A stretch of 64,000 nt of DNA from Prostheceraeus crozeri (GCA_907163375.1 CAJQUW010012442.1:62001-126000); one strand, 5' to 3'; shown: positions 12,131 to 23,542, numbered from the stretch's first letter. Numbers and translations are program-made. Notes: generated by a model not told the origin, from the letters alone.

Positions 12131-12417
12131 GTTGTGTTATAGTTTTATTGGGTGTAAAAATAAGAACCACACAATTAGTCGTAGAATGTAATGTAACGCA
12201 GCATTTATCAATACATGATTGTGTAGAGCAATTGTCAGATACCAGCGCAGCTGCTGAGGAAGAGGAGCGTCGTAGCAGTTCACTCGGTCTCTATCTGCTA
12301 AGTGGCGTTGAGCAACAATGTCTGGAGGCGGAAAATGAATGCGATACGCTCATTGGCTGACGCGTTCACTCAATAGAATTGAGTCAAGAACATCCTTATA
12401 TAATCCACTTTATAACA
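12130..12417 (-). repeat. 5' LTR (288 bp)
   Basis: Copy of 7735-8019 with a single 3-bp indel. Promoter and polyadenylation signals of the element should lie here. TATATAATCC near the right end (TATA-like on either strand) may be part of them. Confidence 0.95.
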
Positions 12418-12553
12418 TTATCGAACTGCTGTCAAACTTCCCAGGTACTGTTATTTTAGTCAACTATCCCAGGCAGTGTTACTGTGGTACGTAGCTATAA
12501 TTTCATGAAGAATAAACCTATTATTTGACATGTTTGACTTTTCTCTTTAGGTA

Positions 12554-12660
12554 GGATCCGCCCTGTTGCTTGTAAAAACGGTCTTTCATTTAATCTCCAG
12601 CTAAAATACAGAGCACTGGAGATTAAATGAAAGCCCGTAAATCAAGCAGCAGCGCGGATT
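12554..12660. repeat. Long imperfect hairpin
   Basis: Arms of about 47 bp (12554-12600 and 12616-12660) contain CTTTCATTTAATCTCCAG and its exact complement, with a 15-bp loop. Outer parts match with a few differences. It may be a small foldback element. Confidence 0.65.
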
Positions 12661-13638
12661 TTTTTGGAACCTCCTTCGGGTACACGAGCTCGTTCCGGCT
12701 ACGTGTCGGTAGGAACGACCCGTTTACTGGGCCGAGTTCGTGTTAACGAACGTGTACCGGAGTCGGGCGATCTAACGGGGAGTAAGAAAAAGAAATGGAA
12801 CCCTCAATTGAAGCACAGTATAAAAATGATCACGCTGATATTGATGCGACGCTTGAACTTTCCTACTGAATTTCAGAAAAATATTCATTGTTTTTAAATC
12901 AAAAACTTTAGCAACGGTAGGTCTAGAAAAAATGTTAAATTTTTTTCAATCTCAAGCACATTATTTCAAAAAGGAGACCATGAAGGTGTACGCTTACAGC
13001 TAAAATACAATTTAACTCACACTTCATGGAATAATAACTTGGTTTGTAGCATGAGTGATCGTCTTACCTTCTTTTACGTGGCCTCCGCTCTATCCTTACC
13101 AGTACGTAAACTTGAGAGAATCGGCAGAAATTGAGTCACACAGGTATTCGATTCACACTTCTATCATATTTCGTTTAATTCGAAGAAGCTTCACGAAATC
13201 ATAGTTTACCAATGTAAAGAATCAGCATGAAAAGTCGTTGGCACATCCAGTGAAAGCTTTACAATTCACAGTCCTTCTGTTCGACTGAGGAGCGCATATC
13301 GAAACGAGCGCAACAGTATGGCCACTGGCCAGACAGTAAGGTCACGCATTGTTAAAAGGAACACAAAGTAAGTCAACGCGCGCCAAAGACGGCGAGGACA
13401 CGCGCACACTATGCGTGAGTCACTCTATAAAGCAATGATCCTACGTGTAAGGCAAGATTGATGTTGTTATAACGTCACTCGATCGTATTATATAGAAGTC
13501 CTCGACTGAAGGTATGCAAGGAAGAAACAAACGCTCATATTAATGTAGAGCTGCAATTATTAATGAATAGTATGGGGAATATGGGTGCTGCTATTGTGCT
13601 TGTCTGTGAAATCAAACTGCATGTTCATCGACTTCAAT

Positions 13639-13780
13639 GTGATGTGAAGATTAACACAGACACTGCTCCTTTGCAAGTTACACTGTTCAAGTTCAATTCC
13701 ATTGTTCATGTGATGTGAAGATTAACACAGACACTGCTCCTTTGCAAGTTACACTGTTCAAGTTCAATTACATTGTTCAT
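13639..13780. repeat. 71-bp tandem duplication
   Basis: Two consecutive copies (13639-13709 and 13710-13780) start with GTGATGTGAAGATTAACAC and differ at about one position. The duplication is recent. Confidence 0.85.
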
Positions 13781-14204
13781 GTCTTGGAGATTCGGTTCCG
13801 TTTTGACACCAGCTGCTGGCTAGTGATAAAACGTTGTGATTTTTCAATCATTTGACGTAAACATTGTTATCATGTAGCTAAACAGATGAGTTCAGAACTC
13901 CGCTTACTGCACTGTTTAATGCTAACAATTACATAAGTATGCAGAAACATTTTTGTTACATCGACAAATCAATTTATAAATATTTGTAAAATGTTTCAGA
14001 TATGAACATGTAGGTGATTATGATAATATTTGTCAAATAATAGTCAAAAATGTATCAAAAATTATTAAAAAATATCAAATATGCAGTATTTGATTGTTTT
14101 ATAAAACAATTATCTAATATTTGGAAAATTTATCACCATCAGTCATATATTAGATAAATTATCTCGGGTTTTTCAACCCGGGAATATTGTATAAGAATTG
14201 AAAA

Positions 14205-14776
14205 GAATAATCTTTATTTTATCAATGCGAATTTATCATCAACCGAGATTTATGTATGAATAATCAATGCAAGTTTTAAGATAGTATAATTGCGTATTTT
14301 TGGTTCAATAATGATAATCGATGTATTTTGACAATGCATATAAGCTTTCCAATCATTAAACATGCTTAACAACAATGATTTTCAATTTTGAATAATCTTT
14401 ATTTTATCAGTCGAAATTTATCATCAATGTTTAACCGAGATTTATGCATGAATCATCAATGCAAGTTGTTAAGATATTATAATTGCGTATTTTTGGTTCA
14501 ATAATGATAATCGATGTATTTTGACAATGCATATAAGCTTTCCAATCATTAAACATGCTTAACAACAATGATTTTCAATTTTGAATAATCTTTATTTTAT
14601 CAGTCGAAATTTATCATCAATCTTTAACCGAGATTTATGCATGAATAATCAATGCAAGTTGTTAAGATATTATAATTGCGTATTTTTGGTTCAATAATGA
14701 TAATCGATGTATTTTGACAATGCATATAAGCTTTCCAATCATTAAACATGCTTACCAACAATGATTTTCAATTTTT
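14205..14776. repeat. Three-unit satellite, 185-193-bp monomer
   Basis: Units 14205-14389, 14390-14582 and 14583-14776 each begin GAATAATCTTTATTTTATC and end near ATGATTTTCAATTTT. They are highly similar, with short internal indels. No coding potential. Confidence 0.85.
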
Positions 14777-15444
14777 ATTTTTCCATGGATTTATTGGAAT
14801 CATCGATCATGGATTCTGTGTCCATGGCTGGGCTATTAGGGTTATAATGCGTCCTTGGATGAAATTTCACGTTTTTAATTCAATTTTCACCGGCATGATT
14901 TTATGATTCACTAAATTCATGTTTTATTTCTTGAATCTGAATAGTGATGTGGACCCATTTATATCTTTCAAAGTTAATTGAAATCAGTGTCTTTGATTCT
15001 GTTATTTTGTTCTGCCAGTGGCAAGTTGCCTGTGATATGATCACGCTTAAGAAGATTCTCTTGAGGTTCATCATGACAGCCATAATCAGGTTATTGAGTT
15101 GCTAATTTAACAAACATTACCTAGCCAAGTCTGTCATGACAAGGACGATCTGTAAAATAATATCATTTCCCTCTGCATTACTGTCATGATCAGTCAATTC
15201 CGTTGTAATTTCTTCAAAACTGCAAAAATTTGCATTATATCTACCATTTGGTAACAATAACACCTGCATCTCCCACGAGTTCATTCAATAAAATCGAAAG
15301 TGCATACACATTGAGGATTTAGTAAATGCGGAGTTACCACTCTACCTATTGTAGTTACTCTATGGTGGACACTCTACCTATATATCCCTACTCTATGCTC
15401 TCGAGGTTTAGCATGAAAGCAATGGCAGGTCATCGAATTGCTAA

Positions 15445-15467
15445 NNNNNNNNNNNNNNNNNNNNNNN
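15445..15467. other. Assembly gap (23 N)
   Basis: A run of N, so the true sequence and its length are unknown. The nearby direct repeat (15474-15572 against 15779-15880) may explain why the assembly failed here. Confidence 0.99.
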
Positions 15468-15473
15468 GTTACA

Positions 15474-15880
15474 ATGTGATGTCCGTATCTTCGTGCACAC
15501 TCAACAAAATCACATGTTCAGAAAAAGATGAAAATGTTCATCGAGAAAATAATTTTGTTTCTTCAGACCTCATATTATTACTATTATTACTTATACTATT
15601 ACAGTTTGCCAGAATTCAATTCCATAGAAAGAAACACAAAATTATAATAACAAGCTTCACCATTCAAATGAAATTAGCTTACTTCGTTTCCATCACAGAC
15701 AAGGCAAGTGAATTAGACAGAAGAAGAACTTAAATATCATTCCTCGCACGTCGTTCAAGGAAGTAACGATTTGCATTGATAATGTGATGTTCGTGTCTTC
15801 GTGCACGCTCAACAAAATCACATGTTCAGAAAAAGTTTAAAATCTTGATCGAGAAAATAATTTTGTGTCTTCACACCTCA
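15474..15880. repeat. Direct repeat of about 100 bp
   Basis: 15474-15572 and 15779-15880 share CTCAACAAAATCACATGTTC and GAGAAAATAATTTTGT with about 90% identity by eye. The copies are separated by about 200 bp of unrelated DNA. Confidence 0.7.
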
Positions 15881-16520
15881 TATGTGATACCTTCCCGCTG
15901 AAAACAGTACATTATCCGGATGGCGATTCCTTGGGACTGGACGTTGGGTAGGTGCGCCCCAAACAGCAACACTGTGGATGTGTTCATTTCTGCTCTTGGC
16001 CAATATCGGCAAGGGCCAATCCTTGAGATGTTATGATGGATGACCTCCACCATTCTGTCCGTCACAACCGACCAACGACGGCGCCGTCCACCCAGAGAAC
16101 GGTAGGGCATAAAAGCTACTGCCCTAAGGATCTCGGTGACTTCGTGTGGCTCCCACCCACTTCTTGGAGGAGGAAGCGTCGCGTCTTGGCGATGGCCAGT
16201 GCCGTCGTGTCTCAGGTTCGCCCTGAGGTGACTCCTCCAGCTGTACTTGGACGACAGCTAGTTCCGGATCGGGATAAGGATCGAGTTCTACCCCCAATTC
16301 CTCCCACACAATGGAGAGTTCGTCCCCGTTCGCCGATGTTGGTGCCGATTCCATTGCCAGGGTTGGAGGCTGACGGGTCTCGTCGGGCAGTTGAACAAAA
16401 TCCGGCATCGGGATTAAGGGCAGCCAGGCGTGGTTAGAGGGGGTCAAAATCATGGACGCACAAAAAACACCGTATCGGCGCTTTGAGTTTTCCTGCCAAT
16501 GTGACTTGAGTAGTATAGCC
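15871..16520 (-). pseudogene. Unrecognised GC-rich coding repeat, copy 1
   Basis: I do not recognise this family. On the minus strand a frame runs through SHWQENSKRRYGVFCAS, then MILTPSNHAWLPLIPMPDFV and an acidic, proline-rich stretch. Nearer 15871 another segment reads VVTDRMVEVIHHNISRIG and CRYWPRAEMNTSTVLLFGA. The same two modules, diverged, recur at 21101-21972 in the other order. GC content and codon use differ sharply from the flanks, which suggests a transferred or mobile gene. The copy is degraded. A retroelement gag or a DNA-virus gene are both possible, and I cannot choose. Confidence 0.4.
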
Positions 16521-16534
16521 GGATGTCACACCTT

Positions 16535-16732
16535 TCGAGCTTTCAAAAATTTACGTAGTCTATACATCTAAAAAATTTCGATAGACTGCAAATTTCAAAA
16601 ATTTAGGTAGTGACAAATTTTCGAAAAATCTAATTTTCAAAAATTTCTCGTGGTCGAAAATTTAAGTTGTCTCAAAATATCACGTAGTCTCAATATATCA
16701 CAAGATTGTATTCAAAGTATTTATTAAAAAAA
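16535..16732. repeat. AT-rich degenerate repeats upstream of a coiled-coil gene
   Basis: Variants of TTTCAAAAATTTACGTAGTC recur about every 40 bp up to the start of the next gene. A different but similarly built repeat precedes the homologous gene near 22.9 kb. Confidence 0.45.
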
Positions 16733-17062
16733 ATGGATGAAACAAAAGTGGAAGGAAGTTCGAGGACGACGAAAATGGAAGAAACCTCGAAAATATATTC
16801 TTCGTTATCTCAATTAAAAATAACTGAATTGAATAAAGAAAAACATAAAGATAGAGTTAGGTATATGAAAGACAAGGAATCTCAATTATTATTAAGATTA
16901 GAGCATTATGATAAATTAAGAAAGAGATGGTCTAAAGTTAAGAATGTAACGCAAGGTATTGGAATATTTTTAACAATAAGTTTAGGTGCTTTAACAATTG
17001 TTATATCTTCAGGTGTTTTAGTAATTCCAGTAGTTGCTACTGCTTTAACAAGTAGCGGTTAA
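16733..17062 (+). CDS. Family-A coiled-coil membrane protein (Polinton-type)
   Basis: 109 residues from MDETKVEG. That start is preferred to an upstream ATG at 16706 because other copies begin at the same point after TATTAAAAATGGA. A charged, helical amino half (KEKHKDRVRYMKDKES, LLLRLEHYDKLRKRW) is followed by NVTQGIGIFLTISLGALTI and a further hydrophobic run ending PVVATALTSSG, so one or two membrane helices. Copies of the family occur at 22925, 28548, 44331, 59050 and 63360. Similar small proteins are common beside Polinton genes in invertebrate genomes (family knowledge); their function is not established. Copy 28548 continues beyond this end, so this one may be shorter than the family norm. 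Confidence 0.6.
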   Translation: MDETKVEGSSRTTKMEETSKIYSSLSQLKITELNKEKHKDRVRYMKDKESQLLLRLEHYDKLRKRWSKVKNVTQGIGIFLTISLGALTIVISSGVLVIPVVATALTSSG

Positions 17063-17282
17063 TGCAAAATAAAAACACATTTTTTTGAAATATTTTATTC
17101 AGATATATGTACAACTAGTTTAGATTAGAACATAAATATATGAGAACTAGAAAATATTTCATTCATAGCATGGGAATACCATTCCCATTCTTTTATTCCA
17201 CTACTTGAAATACATGTGAATGCATACTACTCATTTTGTGTTTGGTGCTCCTCTATATTTTGTGTCTCTATTCCTGCGTTTT

Positions 17283-18081
17283 CTAATTCAATTTATAATT
17301 CAAGCATATCAGATGCTTGATTGGATTCTTGTGAAGAAAATATCCCTCAGGTAATTTGAAGCAACTGTTCCTCTTTTTCAAATTCAAAATAATCTTCAAA
17401 ATACTTAAGTTTTTGAAAACATAGAATATACTTAAAGTACATGTTTGAAGTTTGGTGTTAGCTTGAGAAAGTCGATATAATTTTATTAAAAACGTTACAT
17501 ATGATCTTGAGAATTTAATGTTATATTCACTCTCCAACTTCTGAACTTTTGAGTAAAGGCTACCATTGATAAATGTTCCATTGATTTTAATTTAGATATC
17601 ACAAATCCTTGGCAAATCGCAATTGATAAGGAAGAATTATTGTGTACTTTTTCTTGAAAAATTAGAGAATGTAGGGTTGTAACACAGTTTTGAATAGTGC
17701 ATGTCGCCTGTGCACTTACGTCGAGCTGTCGTTGGATTAGTTGTCCTGATGAAAATGAGTTTCTTATTTCAGAAAAAATCTCATTTTTCTTGTCTTCTTT
17801 TTCTGGTTTTATCTTCTTTTTAAAATAAAATTCATGATTTCCAATAAGAGTTTTGAAAAATTCTTCTCATCTTTGATAAGTGGAGGTACTTGATCACAAA
17901 ATTTGAGCAATTCGCGATGAATAGAAGCACTCATTTTTGATACAGCTTCGATGTTTAGGTCTCGGATAAATTGTAGACAGTCACAGTCTCGCAGAACGCT
18001 CACAGAAGGAATGCACGCAGTGAGAATGACCCGACTAAGAATGAAATTGTAATACGTCGAATAATGGGAGCAGTTGTTCAA
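17283..18081 (-). pseudogene. Family-J helical protein, degraded copy
   Basis: Minus-strand frames carry family-J segments such as EYNIKFSRSYVTFLIKLYRL and FLHKNPIKHLICLNYK. These match the carboxyl half of the copies at 34451-35190 and 38946-39431. The copy is broken, with several interruptions. The family has no function I recognise. Confidence 0.45.
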
Positions 18082-18159
18082 GTGACAAGTTATGAGTTAT
18101 GCGGGGCATAAAGAATTCTGTCAGACTGAATAGCATAAACTGGTAGCAGCTGGTGAGTG

Positions 18160-18535
18160 AAACAATCATGCGGGTTGAGAAATGTGGTAACAGATGTTGC
18201 TATTGTCTGAATACAGATAAAACAATCAATATCCTCTTAATGAGAGTTCATAAAAGTAAAAATGGAACATCGTTAAACAATACATTTTATTTTATGAAAA
18301 ATGACAAGTCTGACTGAGTTCTTAAAATAATACGGTAAACAGACGACTTCGAATTTCGACCTAAATAAGATCGCAAATCAATTGGGAATAAATAATTTTC
18401 ACGTATTGATGAGAAATGAATTACTATTGATAAAAGATGTACCTGAAGTGAATTTTGTAACAAATTTCCACATGTCAGATCAAAAAGGAGTGCATTTTGG
18501 AAATGATGACGCAGAAAGGAAATAATTGCACCTGA
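18160..18535 (+). pseudogene. Adenain-type protease, degraded copy with promoter
   Basis: The segment from CGGGTTGAGAAATGTGG to the start codon near 18301 is nearly the same as the DNA upstream of the protease gene at 24037. Coding sequence then follows with recognisable NQLGINNFHVLM-type segments to about 18525, where similarity ends. The element copy is broken. Confidence 0.65.
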
Positions 18536-18539
18536 AGTG

Positions 18540-19300
18540 GTGAAATATACATGTACAATGTATGAGCGTAATATATAGTGATACATGAGTGATTCGGGCT
18601 TTACTATGCTTCAAAAATCAGCTACAGGTAACATATGTCGAGTTTCGTTAAGATTTAAGTAAAATTTGCCAGTGTTCCAAGACTTTTTGCGGTACCTGTA
18701 GATATCAAGCAACTTGTTTATGGATACAACAGAATTTAACTAGAAGTTGACTGAACAGCTACTATAATTGATTACTTGGAAGACCTTGTAAAAGTTATCA
18801 AGATGAATTTTGACATGTACGTTAGCCAGGCAAGACTGACTAACTCAACAAAGTCACGTCGACCGAAGTCTGCCTAAAGCCAAGTCAGATTCGAAGTTTG
18901 AATCGAAGTTCCTTCTATGATTTCGGTATCAGTTTATAAAGTCATTTATTCCACACTCACGTTTCTGGGATTTCATTTTCATTCACTGGACCGATTGATG
19001 TTGGATGTTGGATAGCTCGCTAGCATCTATCGCCATGAGCACTGAAAGTCGTACAGACCAATCCACATATGAGTTTTCCTTAGCGAAATCTGGTCGTTGC
19101 TGATTCATGGTGCTTATTCCCAATTTCGTAGCTCTTTGATGTAGGCTGCCAAGTTCTGATGACCGATTTTTGGTCAACATTTCCCGTTTATTATACGAAC
19201 AGATTCAAGTGACATTTATGTCCGAAGACTTCAAGGGCACTTTCTACAGTGAAACAGTCATCAAAAGTCAAAGATTAAGGGTCAACAGGACAAGGGAAGC
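18540..19300. other. No recognisable gene
   Basis: Mixed-composition DNA between the protease relic and the LINE. It may include the 3' untranslated end of the LINE, which reads leftwards, but I see no poly(A) or tandem tail that would fix it. Confidence 0.4.
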
Positions 19301-19317
19301 AGAAGAAGGAGCAAAGC

Positions 19318-20562
19318 TCAAGATAAGTAGGCAATGCGCAGGAGTTCAACCTTCAGGTGTCTCTTGAAGGATGAAATGGATGAAGTTGTCGTAAGGCTTG
19401 TCGGCAGGTTATTCCAGATACGAGCAGCCGCAATCGGAAAGGCACGAGCTCCGACGGTCCTCAGGCGGGAGGAGGGGATCAACAGGTCATCATTGGAAGC
19501 GGATCGGAGATTACAGCGTGTGGGATTGCAGGACACAGATTGAAGCATGGAGCACATGTAGGAAGGAGCTGAACCGCGAATGCATTTGAAGGCGAAAACT
19601 GCCAGGCGATAGGTTATCCTATAGCGAATCGGTAACCACTGAAGGGATCGTAGTAGAGGGGTCACGTGGTCGCGGGAGCTGGTATTGAACAGAATTCGCG
19701 CACCTGCATTAAGAATTGATTGAAGCTTGCAGAGGGAATTGTCTGGTAGGCCATAAAGTAGACAGGAGCAAAAATCGAGCCGGGAGTGAACGAGGGAAAC
19801 CATGAGAGTGTTAAAAACCGGTAGAGGAAGGAAGCGACGGAGTGAGCGAAGCTGGCGAAGTGCACCAAAACATTTGGAGACTGTGCTAGAAATGTGGTGT
19901 TGCATGGACAGACAGGGATCAAGAATGACCCCGAGATTGCGGATTTTGTTAGTCGGAGTGATGGAGTCTTGTTGTCCGATAATAATAGGAGACTGTGGAA
20001 CAAGATTGCGGCGTCTTTTAGAGGTGAGCCACATGATTTCAGTCTTACTGGCGTTAAGCAAGAGACGATTGCTCGCTAACCAGTCGTGAACAGCAGATAA
20101 GCAGTTGGACATCTTGTTGGAGAGGACATGGATCTGGGATGGATGACAGGAGCCGTAGATTTGGATATCATCAGCATACATATGGTAGGAAAGACCATGA
20201 GATGTGATAATATTGGGAAGGTCAGACGTGTACAGGAGAAACAAGATAGGGCCAAGCACGGAGCCTTGAGGGACCCCATGAGACGACGAAACTGGAGATG
20301 AAGTGGAGGTGTCACACACTACAGAATAGGATCGATCCGTAATAAATGATGCGAACCAGGAAAGGACCTGTCCATGCAGGCCAAACGAGACTTCGAGGCG
20401 ACGGAGAAGTATGTCATGGTGGACTGAGTCAAATGCAGAACTGAGGTCGAGGAGGGCAATGAGGGATAGGTCGCCATTATCCATGGCTAACAAAATGTCG
20501 GAGGATACTTTGAGGAGGGCTGCCCCGCGGAGACTGGCTGTCATCTTCCACCAAATTGTCAT
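19318..20562 (-). mobile_element. CR1/L2-type LINE, reverse transcriptase fragment
   Basis: A 414-residue open frame covers the core and carboxyl part of a non-LTR reverse transcriptase. Motifs in order: LLDLSSAFDSVHHDILL (about 37-53), GVPQGSVLGPILFLLY, the catalytic YHMYADDIQIY, LLLNASKTEIMW, and IRNLGVILD. The typical LINE tail includes RTVGARAFPIAAARIWNNLP. The fingers region starts abruptly (ALLKVSSDILLAMDNGD), and the apurinic endonuclease and ORF1 are absent, so the copy is 5'-truncated as usual for LINEs. The remaining frame has no interruption, which argues for a fairly recent insertion. GC content is above the flanks. The clade assignment is inference from motif style. Confidence 0.9.
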
Positions 20563-21100
20563 GTCCCTCCTTCAGTCTCTAGAGCTTTTTCTCTTTAGAT
20601 CCATGCCGACAATTTCCTCCGATGACATAATTTTCCGCGGTCATGTCCATGGTGAAATTTCCGGTAAGTTTACTAATATTCTGATATTTGTTATTTGCTG
20701 CCGTCTAGAGACACACTGTCCCTCTCCGAGGGGCGAAAGTTTGAACTGATTCTAAATTACCTCATAGCACGCGCCAGATCAGGAACATCCATCCTCTTTA
20801 AAAAGCGACGTCCTCGTCGAGTTATGTCTGAAAGGAAGAGGACAACGCGAGCACAGCAAAATGCTGGATGGGAATATAAAGTATTACTAACTAAATGCGA
20901 TGGGCTTAGTCGTGATCAGACTTAATACAAGATATGCGAAAAAATATAGAAGTTGGTGACGTCGTACATACTGTATACATGAACTGCAGGAATAAAGTGA
21001 GTCGTAGAAAGTTAATAAAATTTATTATATACATATGCACAAACGGTCAGTCTGTGTGGGGCGCCGAAATCACGCCGACAGACGTGAGTGTTGTCTGGCG
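20563..21100. other. No secure gene; possible small ORF at 20695-20925
   Basis: A 76-residue plus-strand frame with a basic tail (LFKKRRPRRVMSERKRTTRA) is preceded by a GGTAAGT and a TCTAG that could be splice sites. Nothing confirms it is coding. A TGACGTCG-type site lies near 20956. Confidence 0.25.
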
Positions 21101-21972
21101 TTAACCGGTCTGAAATCCCCCATGAGCACGGATAGGGCTCACAATTATCACTGGGAGCCTCGGGAACAAGTCTGTTATTGTTTTTGTCATGGGCACCAGC
21201 CAGTCAAACGGGGGCCGGCAACCGACCGGCAAAATAAGGGCGGCGCCGACACAGTAAAAGCAGTTAGCACCGCTTGGTCGGACAGCCCGACAGAGGAGCC
21301 GGGGTTGTAGGCTGACGGGTCTCGTCGGGTAGTTAACAAAATCCGGCATCGGGATTAAGGGTAGCGAGGCCTGGTTAGAGTTGGTCAAAATCATGGCAGC
21401 GTCCTTGGACGCGCAAAAAACACCGTATCGGCGCCTTGAGTTTTCCTGTCAATGTGACTTGAAATGGCAATGTAACCGCGAACAGGGGACAAGGTATGAC
21501 TGGCCTTCCGAAATGGCCAGTGCCGTCAAGAGGTCCTCTGGCCACTGTGGAGCATCCATTAGATCTTCCGGAGCTAGGCCGTGTGTCTTGACCACCTCTG
21601 GCCAAGCAATTGGGCCGCAATCGCCCGCAGATGGTTATGTACAAACACCCACGGGAGTGCAGGGTAAATGTCCTGCACTGCCTCCCGCGCCCGCTGGAGC
21701 CATTCTGTGGAGATTATCCGTCGGTCCTCCGGGAGGACGAATACTCCAACACAGCAATTCAGAAAGTTGGCCCCCAGCGGCCTCGCTACCGTCTTGAGCT
21801 TATCCGCTATGTTGGTGGATGGGATCAGGCCCAGCGGGATATAAACTATGATACTGTCCGCGAGGGTTAAATGTTTGTTGGCCGTTATAAGGAACACCGA
21901 GGATGGTTGATTGATTTTTCTTGGCCACAACGGCAGTGTGCCGATGCGGTGGAATGTCCGCACCACCTCCAT
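21101..21972 (-). pseudogene. Unrecognised GC-rich coding repeat, copy 2
   Basis: Minus-strand reading passes MEVVRTFHRIGTLPLWPRK, SVFLITANKHLTLADSIIVY and LGANFLNCCVGVFVLPEDRR. A further segment contains PEDLMDAPQWPEDLL, and nearer 21101 the module MILTNSNQASLPLIPMPDFV recurs. The first and last modules match copy 1 at 15871-16520. Copy 1 has the MILT module first, so at least two tandem units may once have existed. It is degraded. Function and family are unknown. Confidence 0.4.
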
Positions 21973-22442
21973 GATCCTGTCGGTGATAACGCCCCGAAGT
22001 TGATCCTTATAACGATCCGAAGTGTCTTACCAGGGTTGAAACTTATCGCCAAACTTCCTTACAAACAAAGCAATTTGGATAGACATACGAGTTTTTCCAT
22101 TTCAGTCTTTACACGCTTAAAGAAAGAAAAAGTGCAATGATGGCAAGTATCAGAAGCTTGCACAAGGACAAGGATGGTTGATTGATTTTTCTTGGCCACA
22201 ACGGCAGTGTGCCGATGCGGTGGAATGTCCGCACCACCTCCATGATCCTGTCGGTGATAACGCCCCGAAGTTGATCCTTATAACGATCCGAAGTGTCTTA
22301 CCAGGGTTGAAACTTATCGCCAAACTTCCTTACAAACAAAGCAATTTGGATAGACATACGAGTTTTTCCATTTCAGTCTTTACACGCTTAAAGAAAGAAA
22401 AAGTGCAATGATGGCAAGTATCAGAAGCTTGCACAAGGACAA
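21901..22442. repeat. Exact 271-bp tandem duplication
   Basis: 21901-22171 and 22172-22442 both begin GGATGGTTGATTGATTTTTC and end CTTGCACAAGGACAA, with no difference seen by eye. It duplicates the upstream part of the GC-rich coding repeat. It is either a very recent event or an assembly artefact. Confidence 0.9.
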
Positions 22443-22519
22443 AGTCTCCGTTAATCGGAGTGTAATGCTCCAAGCTCGGCGACACCAGAAATATAAGAGA
22501 CAAAGTCACTTGGTTCCGT

Positions 22520-22915
22520 GCACAATAGTAATGGGAAAAAGACCGTTCCAGCACCAACCAAAAAAAATTGTTGTTTTTAAATACGCCTAAATTTAAGAAT
22601 TTTGGTTATTTTTCAGGTTATGAAGACCTAAATTCATAAATTTAGGCGTTTTTAAAAATACCTAATTTTCAAATTTTTTCAAAATCTCAAGTTTGAGAAT
22701 TATTTTTTTTCTCAAAATCATGACCGTTCCAGGACACCGAAAAATCATAAAATTTAAGAATCTCAAATTTGAGAATTTTTTTTTCTCCTCAAAATCATGA
22801 CCGTTCCAAGACACAACATCAGAAAAATTGGTAATTTCAGGAATAGTTAAAATAACCCCAATTATCCCTAAATTTATGAATTTTTAATCATTTTTATTTT
22901 TAGGGGGAAAATATT
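22520..22915 (+). repeat. Dispersed repeat R1 with internal CCGTTCCA repeats
   Basis: The repeat begins at GTAATGGGAAAAAGACCGTT and contains copies of CAAAATCATGACCGTTCCA spaced by palindromic TCTCAAATTTGAGA-like stretches. An inverted relative lies at 59165-59645 with three such units. Here it directly precedes a family-A gene relic. Confidence 0.7.
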
Positions 22916-22924
22916 TCTTTAATA

Positions 22925-23065
22925 ATGGAAACCTCAAAAGTGGAAGAGACCTCAAAAAAATGAAGAAACTTCGAGAATATATCCTTCGTTATCACAATTA
23001 AAAATAGCAATTGAAAAAAGAAAAACACAAAGATAGAGTACGTTATATGAAAAGAAATAATGTTA
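22925..23065 (+). pseudogene. Family-A relic
   Basis: The start ATGGAAACCTCAAAAGTGG and the segment coding KHKDRVRYMK match the amino half of the gene at 16733. Similarity stops near 23065, so only a remnant of this broken element gene is present. Confidence 0.6.
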
Positions 23066-23109
23066 TGAACAAGCGATGAAAGATGTTCACTAGTACTAAC
23101 TAATAACAT

Positions 23110-23542
23110 TAACACTTTCACTTAATGTTGTTGCGCTGCTTGCTGTTGTGCTGCTTGTTCTTCGTTAATTTGATTTATAACTTGTTCATAAGTTGACGGC
23201 CCTGTTGTATCGACGTTGCTCGATGATGTTGTTGATTGTTCAATAATTTGATCGTCCCGTTCTTGTGATAAGGTTATATTTTTAAGAAAATATTACTTTC
23301 TGCCGTTGTTCAATTAAGTTTAATATTTTCTTATCAATTGTATAATTTATGTGCGAGTCTCCGATCCATTCAAAAATGCTTCCCATATCCAAGTGTAAGA
23401 ATATTTTACTTCGTGATTGCAGATGTATGATTTCCCCTGTTAACTTCTGAATTCTTCTTCGCTTTGTCTCCAATCGAACAGATCTTTTAGTAGATCCAAC
23501 CATTGTGACGATAAACTTCAAACTAAGATTGTTATGTGTCAC
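23110..23542 (-). pseudogene. Small basic protein with Gln-rich tail, unrecognised
   Basis: The minus-strand frame begins MVGSTKRSVRLETKRRRIQK and continues with IIHLQSRSKIFLHLDMGS. Further left the DNA encodes a Ser/Thr- and Gln-rich stretch (INEEQAAQQQAAQQH). The basic amino end suggests nucleic-acid binding, but no family is recognised. It lies divergent to the protease gene, with about 500 bp between them holding the presumed promoters. Treated as part of the broken element. Confidence 0.4.

Larger units (their letters stand above)
7735..12417 (-). mobile_element. Ty3/gypsy LTR retrotransposon, young and nearly whole
   Basis: A 4.68-kb element reads right to left: 5' LTR (12130-12417), primer binding site, gag, protease-RT-RNase H, integrase, polypurine tract, 3' LTR (7735-8019). 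TTATC flanks both ends (7730-7734, 12418-12422). The LTRs begin TG, end CA and differ only by a 3-bp indel, so insertion is recent. Domain order RT-RNase H-integrase is diagnostic of Ty3/gypsy. Overall flavour suggests the Mag-like animal lineage, but that is inference. It looks nearly whole, with about three frame boundaries, of which the gag-pol one may be the family's normal recoding. Confidence 0.95.
12423..15870. other. Gene-free, repeat-rich stretch
   Basis: No recognisable coding sequence. It contains a long hairpin (12554-12660), a 71-bp tandem duplication (13639-13780), a three-unit satellite (14205-14776), an assembly gap (15445-15467) and an approximately 100-bp direct repeat (15474-15572 and 15779-15880). 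A short open frame across the gap is not meaningful. Confidence 0.6.

Noticed and set aside
15326-15733. A 135-codon plus-strand frame across the assembly gap.
   Set aside because: It reads through N bases of unknown sequence and length, and its translation on either side is featureless.
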